Assembly (NCBI GenBank): GCA_937902455.1
Contig: CALELI010000189.1
Span: 1 to 11,152 of the forward strand
Source of the DNA: an uncultured Prevotellaceae bacterium
GTDB lineage: Bacteria > Bacteroidota > Bacteroidia > Bacteroidales > Bacteroidaceae
Reading direction: 5' to 3'
DNA: 11,152 bases
Below the pieces are notes generated by a model that did no database searches, was not told the origin of the DNA, and saw only the letters and a list, made by a program, of their open reading frames with translations. The position numbers and the translations under genes were made by a program. Shown in pieces: positions 7,672-11,152 of the stretch. Every line of letters begins with the position of its first letter. Position 1 is the first letter of the stretch.

Positions 7672-8738
7672 TAGTCTTTATAGAAATCTATATTTTCGAT
7701 TGTCAGCAATTGAATAGGCACATAGTTGATTACGTTCTGTGTCATTTTCAGCACTGTACTGTTGAATGTAGCTCTAAAGGAATTGAGGCCTTGCTTCTGT
7801 GGTTGCTGGGCTATGATAAATTCGATGCTCCCATTTCTCAGACATTCCACGTTTCGGTCGATGGCATCATACCCTAAGAGCGTCACGTGAGGATATTCAG
7901 GCATTTCCTCTTTCAGGAAATTGCCAATGAGGTGAATGGAAGAGTTGAAGGTCAGTCCGAAACGGATGTCTTTGTTTTTATCGAAGAATTGTTTCAATGC
8001 CTTCTTGGTGCTGTCTTTATCATAAATGTATAAGTTCTCAGTGATGATTTCAGTCTCAGGGCTATGCTTGCTGACATATTCACGGAATCCTGTTTCCCTG
8101 TCTAACTGCTGACGACTTGCCACACGTCCTTCTCCAATAAGTTTGAAGAGAGCAATTTTCTTTGTATTGGCTGCAGCCATCAGCATTATCTTAGCCGAGA
8201 ATTCTCCGCTTCGCCGTGAGTCCTGACCATAGAAGGAAACTGGATTGAAGTCTGCCCAGTATGAGTCGATAAGAGAGTAGGGGATTTCCTTTTCCTCGAG
8301 TTTTCTCACGAACTTCGACATTATCTTGTGGTTGAATATCGGGCCGATTATCATTGCGTAAGGTTCACATTTGATGGCAGCCTTTGCCTGAGCCTCAAAT
8401 GTGTCATCATTGAACTGGTCGTAGGTGAATATCTGAAAGTCAATCTTGAAATCATTGAACCTTCTGACGCCTTCCTTTAGTCCAGTCTCTACTCTGGCCC
8501 AGTATCCATCGGGCTCATGCATCGGGAGAATAGCTACGAATTTGTACACCTTGTTGTTCGCAAGCGCACTGGCGTAATGATTTGGAACATAATCAATCTC
8601 CTCCAGCACCTTCTGCACTTTTTCCAGTGCGAGTTTCGATACGTTGTTCCTTCCGTGAATGACTCTGTCTACAGTTCCCACTGAGACTCCTGCCATCTCT
8701 GCTATGTCCTTAATCCTGATCTTTGACGAATAGCTCAT
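7671..8738 (-). CDS. LacI-family transcriptional regulator
   Basis: This 355-residue cytoplasmic regulator has the LacI architecture. An N-terminal helix-turn-helix occupies residues 7-34 (IRIKDIAEMAGVSVGTVDRV); the recognition helix has TVDRV instead of the classical TVSRV, a variant common in Bacteroidetes regulators. The hinge-type YVPNHYASAL segment lies at 50-59. From residue 65 comes a type I periplasmic-binding-protein fold of the ribose/xylose-binder kind (KFVAILPM, LIDSYWADF, LLGYDAIDRN, IIAQQPQKQGLNS). Such a domain binds a sugar or related small ligand that changes DNA affinity. The ligand cannot be read from the sequence. The start is the ATG at 8738, with a likely promoter at 8785-8792 on the same strand. 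The downstream neighbour is convergent. The upstream neighbour is a divergent membrane-protein gene, the nearest possible target other than itself. No polysaccharide-use genes are adjacent, unlike many family members. Confidence 0.93.
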   Translation of the reverse strand: MSYSSKIRIKDIAEMAGVSVGTVDRVIHGRNNVSKLALEKVQKVLEEIDYVPNHYASALANNKVYKFVAILPMHEPDGYWARVETGLKEGVRRFNDFKIDFQIFTYDQFNDDTFEAQAKAAIKCEPYAMIIGPIFNHKIMSKFVRKLEEKEIPYSLIDSYWADFNPVSFYGQDSRRSGEFSAKIMLMAAANTKKIALFKLIGEGRVASRQQLDRETGFREYVSKHSPETEIITENLYIYDKDSTKKALKQFFDKNKDIRFGLTFNSSIHLIGNFLKEEMPEYPHVTLLGYDAIDRNVECLRNGSIEFIIAQQPQKQGLNSFRATFNSTVLKMTQNVINYVPIQLLTIENIDFYKD

Positions 8739-8742
8739 TGCC

Positions 8743-8756
8743 TTTCAAATCTGAAA
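8743..8756. repeat. Small palindrome in the lacI leader (candidate operator)
   Basis: TTTCA and TGAAA form a perfect 5-bp inverted repeat around an AATC spacer, just upstream of the regulator's start codon. It lies within the predicted leader of the regulator's own transcript. Its size is short for a LacI operator and it lacks the central CG usual for that family, so it is only a candidate. Confidence 0.25.
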
Positions 8757-8766
8757 TTTTGTTTAA

Positions 8767-8783
8767 ATATCTTAAAAAGATTT
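8767..8783. repeat. Palindrome at the predicted lacI transcription start (candidate operator)
   Basis: ATCTT (8769-8773) and AAGAT (8777-8781) form a perfect inverted repeat around an AAA spacer, and one more pair matches at 8767/8783 after one mismatch. It lies directly downstream of the predicted minus-strand -7 box, where a bound repressor would block initiation. Autoregulation by the LacI-type protein is plausible, but the region is AT-rich and chance palindromes are expected. Confidence 0.32.
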
Positions 8784-8784
8784 G

Positions 8785-8792
8785 CAAAATTA
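8785..8792 (-). promoter_or_regulatory. Probable -7 element of the lacI-type gene
   Basis: Read on the minus strand this is TAATTTTG, matching TAnnTTTG. Transcription would start near 8778, giving a leader of about 40 nucleotides. No good TTTG -33 element is found at the expected position (about 8812-8816), so the promoter is probably weak or helped by other factors. Confidence 0.45.
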
Positions 8793-8814
8793 TGAATAAA
8801 TTTTGAATTTTCAC

Positions 8815-8822
8815 TAACTTTG
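8815..8822 (+). promoter_or_regulatory. Probable -7 element of the membrane-protein/methyltransferase operon
   Basis: TAACTTTG matches the Bacteroidetes TAnnTTTG element. The -33 position is poor: TATG at 8791-8794, 20 bp upstream, where TTTG is expected. Transcription would start around 8826-8832, only about 7-13 nucleotides before the ATG at 8839, so the mRNA would have a very short leader. The expected -33 region coincides with the minus-strand -7 element at 8785-8792. Confidence 0.55.
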
Positions 8823-8838
8823 TACAAAATATTTGAAA

Positions 8839-9678
8839 ATGGATAAAAACAAAGTCAAGATCGAGGAGCCGTTCTATAAGTATAGAACTGTCTCACAGTG
8901 CTATTCTAAGGGGATAAGTCTGCTTACTGACAACTTCAGATTTTTTTTCAAGTTTCTCTGGCCGGTTACTGCTATTTGCTCATTACTGAGCACACTTATC
9001 AATATGGTACAACTCTTTCCGTATCATATTTCCCTTCCGTATATGGAGTTCTTCAAACCTCATATTTCTGTGATACTTGCCATTGCTGACATGGCAGTCT
9101 TCTGCATCTTCCTGTCGTATGTCTATACCCTCATAAAGCTACATGCGTCATCCTATGACCTTTCAAAGTTGTCCTTCCGTTTCTTTGTACGCGAATCCAG
9201 CAACAACATGAAGACTGTATATGCGCTTTATGCGCTTATGCTTTTAGCGGCAGTCCTTACGTCGGTCATTTTCCCTCTGGTCTATGTACTTGTGATGCTT
9301 GTGCTTCCTTGTCTGATGCTTAGCGGAAAGAAATTCTGGAACGGCATAAAATCAGGAATAAAACTGGGCTGGTTCTTTTTCTTCAGGAATCTATCCATGT
9401 TCCTCTTATTGACTTTCACGGTGGGGGTGGTACTTGTTCTGCTGAATGCACCAGTATATCTGTTCTATATCTATCATAATTCGGCAGAGCTTTCTGCCCA
9501 GGCAGGTGATATTGTCAATACACCTTATATATATTATTACATGATACCTGTGGCATGTTTCATCATCTTCTTCATATCATTCTTTATATCTATTGCATTT
9601 TATATTCCGACGGCATATCTTTATGCATCATCACAAGTAGCTTATGAAAAAAAACTTACCAATACTGGAGAATATTGA
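8839..9678 (+). CDS. Multipass integral membrane protein, function unknown
   Basis: I do not recognise a named family. From the ATG at 8839 the protein has 279 residues; a TTG at 8833 would add two but would lie almost at the predicted transcription start. After a soluble N-terminus of about 33 residues come strongly hydrophobic stretches at about 35-59, 76-99, 127-162 (long enough for two passes around a central proline), 185-211 and 235-262, so five or six membrane passes. Basic residues cluster in the 100-125 and 164-184 loops, which would favour those loops being cytoplasmic. No catalytic motif or transporter signature is visible. A run of eight T (8941-8948) encodes part of the first hydrophobic segment. 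Its last 35 bases overlap the methyltransferase gene, so the two are probably co-transcribed and translationally coupled. The overall look resembles generic DUF-type Bacteroidetes membrane proteins. Confidence 0.8.
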   Translation: MDKNKVKIEEPFYKYRTVSQCYSKGISLLTDNFRFFFKFLWPVTAICSLLSTLINMVQLFPYHISLPYMEFFKPHISVILAIADMAVFCIFLSYVYTLIKLHASSYDLSKLSFRFFVRESSNNMKTVYALYALMLLAAVLTSVIFPLVYVLVMLVLPCLMLSGKKFWNGIKSGIKLGWFFFFRNLSMFLLLTFTVGVVLVLLNAPVYLFYIYHNSAELSAQAGDIVNTPYIYYYMIPVACFIIFFISFFISIAFYIPTAYLYASSQVAYEKKLTNTGEY

Positions 9679-11065
9679 GATTCAGTCAGTGGCAGCCGAA
9701 GGAAAGGCTGTCGCACGTCTTGATGATAAGGTGATATTCGTTCCTTATGTGGTTCCTGGCGATGTAGTTGACCTACAGGTACGCAGGAAAAAACACAGTT
9801 ATATGGAGGCTGTGGCAGTAAACTTCCATAGATATTCCGACCTCCGGGCAGAACCATTCTGTCCTCACTATGGAGTCTGTGGCGGCTGTAAGTGGCAGTG
9901 CCTGAAATATGAGGAGCAGATTCGTGCAAAGCAGCAGCAGGTGGTCGACAATCTTACCCGTATTGGTCACATCACCCTGCCTGAAATCTCACCGATTCTT
10001 GGCAGCGAGAAGACCCAGGCATACAGGAACAAGCTCGAGTTCGGATTCTCCGACCGCCGTTGGATACTTCCCGATGAACCGGAAGGAATACAGCAGCACA
10101 ATGCTCTTGGATTCCACATTACAGGTGCGTTCGACAAGATTCTCGACATCTCTGACTGTCATCTCATGGACGATATCCAGAACTCTATCCGCAATGCCAT
10201 TCGTGATTATGCCATAGAGCATGGTCTGGTATTCTATGATCTTCGCAACAACACGGGGCTTCTTCGTTCGATGATGGTTCGCAACAGCAATACGTCAGAA
10301 CTCATGGTCCTCATTCAGTTCCGTATTGAGAATGAATCAGAACATCGTCAGGCCATTGATCTCCTTCAGTTCGTGGCCGACAGCTTCCCTCAGATTACTT
10401 CGCTTCTTTATGTTGACAACCACAAGGGCAACGACACTTTCGGCGACCAGGAAGTGATTGTGTTCAAGGGCAATGACCATATCTTTGAGGAGATGGAAGG
10501 CTTACGTTTTAAGGTCGGTCCTAAGTCATTCTACCAGACTAATACCGACCAGGCATACAATCTCTACAAGGTGACACGTTCTTTTGCTCAGCTCACAGGC
10601 AATGAACTTGTCTACGACCTTTATACAGGCACAGGAACCATTGCCAATTTCGTAAGTCGTCAGGCGCGTCAGGTAATAGGCATAGAGTATGTACCGGAGG
10701 CAATCGAGGATGCAAAAGTCAATTCCCAGATTAATAATATCTCCAACACGCTCTTCTTTGCCGGTGATATGAAGGATATTCTCACCGATGATTTCATCGC
10801 AGAGCATGGTCGCCCTGATGTGATCATTACTGACCCGCCAAGAGTCGGCATGCACAAGGACGTTGTAAATGTCATTCTTAATGCTGCTCCTCAGCGTATT
10901 GTTTATGTCAGCTGTAATCCTGCCACTCAGGCCCGGGATCTACAACTGCTTGACGAACACTATCGGGTCGAAAAGGTTCAGCCTGTCGATATGTTTCCTC
11001 ACACCCAGCATGTCGAGAATGTCGTGTTGCTGGTGAGAAGAGATGAGGAACAGTTTAGAGCTTAG
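9644..11065 (+). CDS. rlmD: 23S rRNA (uracil-C5)-methyltransferase, RlmD/TrmA family
   Basis: This SAM-dependent enzyme methylates C5 of a uracil in RNA; by family likeness the target is U1939 of 23S rRNA, though an RlmCD-like dual specificity or another site cannot be excluded. The 473 residues are slightly longer than E. coli RlmD (433). An N-terminal TRAM domain (about 8-60) binds RNA. Four cysteines, C73-x5-C79-x2-C82 and C172 (DCH), match the 4Fe-4S ligands of RlmD. The Rossmann methyltransferase part shows FYQTN with Q298, the SAM loop DLYTGTGT (325-332), DPPRVGM (397-403), the nucleophile C424 in SCNP, and the general base E458 in HVEN. All key residues are present, so the enzyme should be active. 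The ATG at 9644 is needed to keep the TRAM domain whole, which makes the 35-base overlap with the upstream membrane-protein gene real. Eight A residues follow the start codon directly. Confidence 0.93.
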   Translation: MKKNLPILENIEIQSVAAEGKAVARLDDKVIFVPYVVPGDVVDLQVRRKKHSYMEAVAVNFHRYSDLRAEPFCPHYGVCGGCKWQCLKYEEQIRAKQQQVVDNLTRIGHITLPEISPILGSEKTQAYRNKLEFGFSDRRWILPDEPEGIQQHNALGFHITGAFDKILDISDCHLMDDIQNSIRNAIRDYAIEHGLVFYDLRNNTGLLRSMMVRNSNTSELMVLIQFRIENESEHRQAIDLLQFVADSFPQITSLLYVDNHKGNDTFGDQEVIVFKGNDHIFEEMEGLRFKVGPKSFYQTNTDQAYNLYKVTRSFAQLTGNELVYDLYTGTGTIANFVSRQARQVIGIEYVPEAIEDAKVNSQINNISNTLFFAGDMKDILTDDFIAEHGRPDVIITDPPRVGMHKDVVNVILNAAPQRIVYVSCNPATQARDLQLLDEHYRVEKVQPVDMFPHTQHVENVVLLVRRDEEQFRA

Positions 11066-11080
11066 AGTTTAGAGTTGGTT
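11053..11080 (+). repeat. Degenerate heptamer tandem repeat (GTTTAGA-like), copy B
   Basis: Four consecutive 7-base units read GTTTAGA, GCTTAGA, GTTTAGA, GTTGGTT; the last is degenerate. The array begins inside the methyltransferase gene, encodes its last residues (FRA) and stop codon, and runs on into the intergenic DNA. It is the second copy of the array at 3341-3375. Confidence 0.65.
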
Positions 11081-11108
11081 CCTGAGCCGAGTTTACCCTG
11101 AGTCCCCA

Positions 11109-11124
11109 TTGCGGCCAACCGCAA
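11109..11124 (+). terminator. Possible hairpin downstream of the methyltransferase gene
   Basis: TTGCGG and CCGCAA form a perfect 6-bp stem with a CCAA loop, 43 bases after the stop codon. It is GC-rich enough to fold, but no U tract follows it, so intrinsic termination is doubtful. The rest of the stretch from 11081 to the window end shows no gene. Confidence 0.3.
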
Positions 11125-11152
11125 ACGAAATGAGGTTAAAACAAATAGCCTT

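Noticed and set aside
11066..11152. A transposon end or attachment site in the 3' edge of the window
   Set aside because: Apart from the heptamer units, a 6-bp GC hairpin and a repeated CCTGAG there is no transposase fragment, target duplication or terminal inverted repeat visible.

Overview
The window looks like chromosomal DNA of a Bacteroidales bacterium, Prevotella- or Bacteroides-like. Three things point there. Two promoters carry the Bacteroidetes-type TAnnTTTG element. Start codons follow A-rich stretches rather than Shine-Dalgarno sites. The protein families are typical of the group: a DUF5686 protein with a carboxypeptidase-regulatory-like domain, a DUF1573 protein with an SCGCT motif, and a LacI-type regulator with a TVDRV recognition helix. 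I see no mobile element, CRISPR array, rRNA or tRNA.

Layout. (1) Bases 1-1900: the 3' two thirds of a UvrA-family ATPase gene, cut by the window edge. (2) Bases 1911-1958: an AT-only inverted repeat and a good Bacteroidetes promoter. (3) Bases 2032-7640: four co-directional genes that look like one operon. They encode inositol-3-phosphate synthase, a DUF5686-type predicted outer-membrane protein, an exported TPR protein and an exported DUF1573 protein. Only a short repeat-filled gap separates the first two; the last three overlap (ATGA-type 1-base overlap, then 8 bases). (4) Bases 7643-7671: a strong bidirectional terminator hairpin. (5) Bases 7671-8738, minus strand: a LacI-family regulator convergent with the operon. 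(6) Bases 8739-8838: a compact AT-rich divergent regulatory region in which two promoters appear to overlap and small palindromes occur. (7) Bases 8839-11065: a multipass membrane protein overlapping by 35 bases a 23S rRNA uracil-C5 methyltransferase of the RlmD/TrmA family.

Working together. The operon joins inositol phosphate synthesis, which in Bacteroidetes feeds inositol lipids, to three exported proteins, so an envelope role is a reasonable guess. No phosphatidylinositol synthase or phosphatase is visible beside the synthase. The LacI regulator has no glycan-use genes next to it. Its most obvious local targets are its own promoter and the divergent membrane protein/methyltransferase pair.

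There is no obvious defence or mobile system. The items most worth following up are the synthase-plus-envelope operon, a degenerate GTTTAGA heptamer array found behind two different genes, the overlapping divergent promoters, and the A8 tract inside the membrane-protein/methyltransferase overlap.
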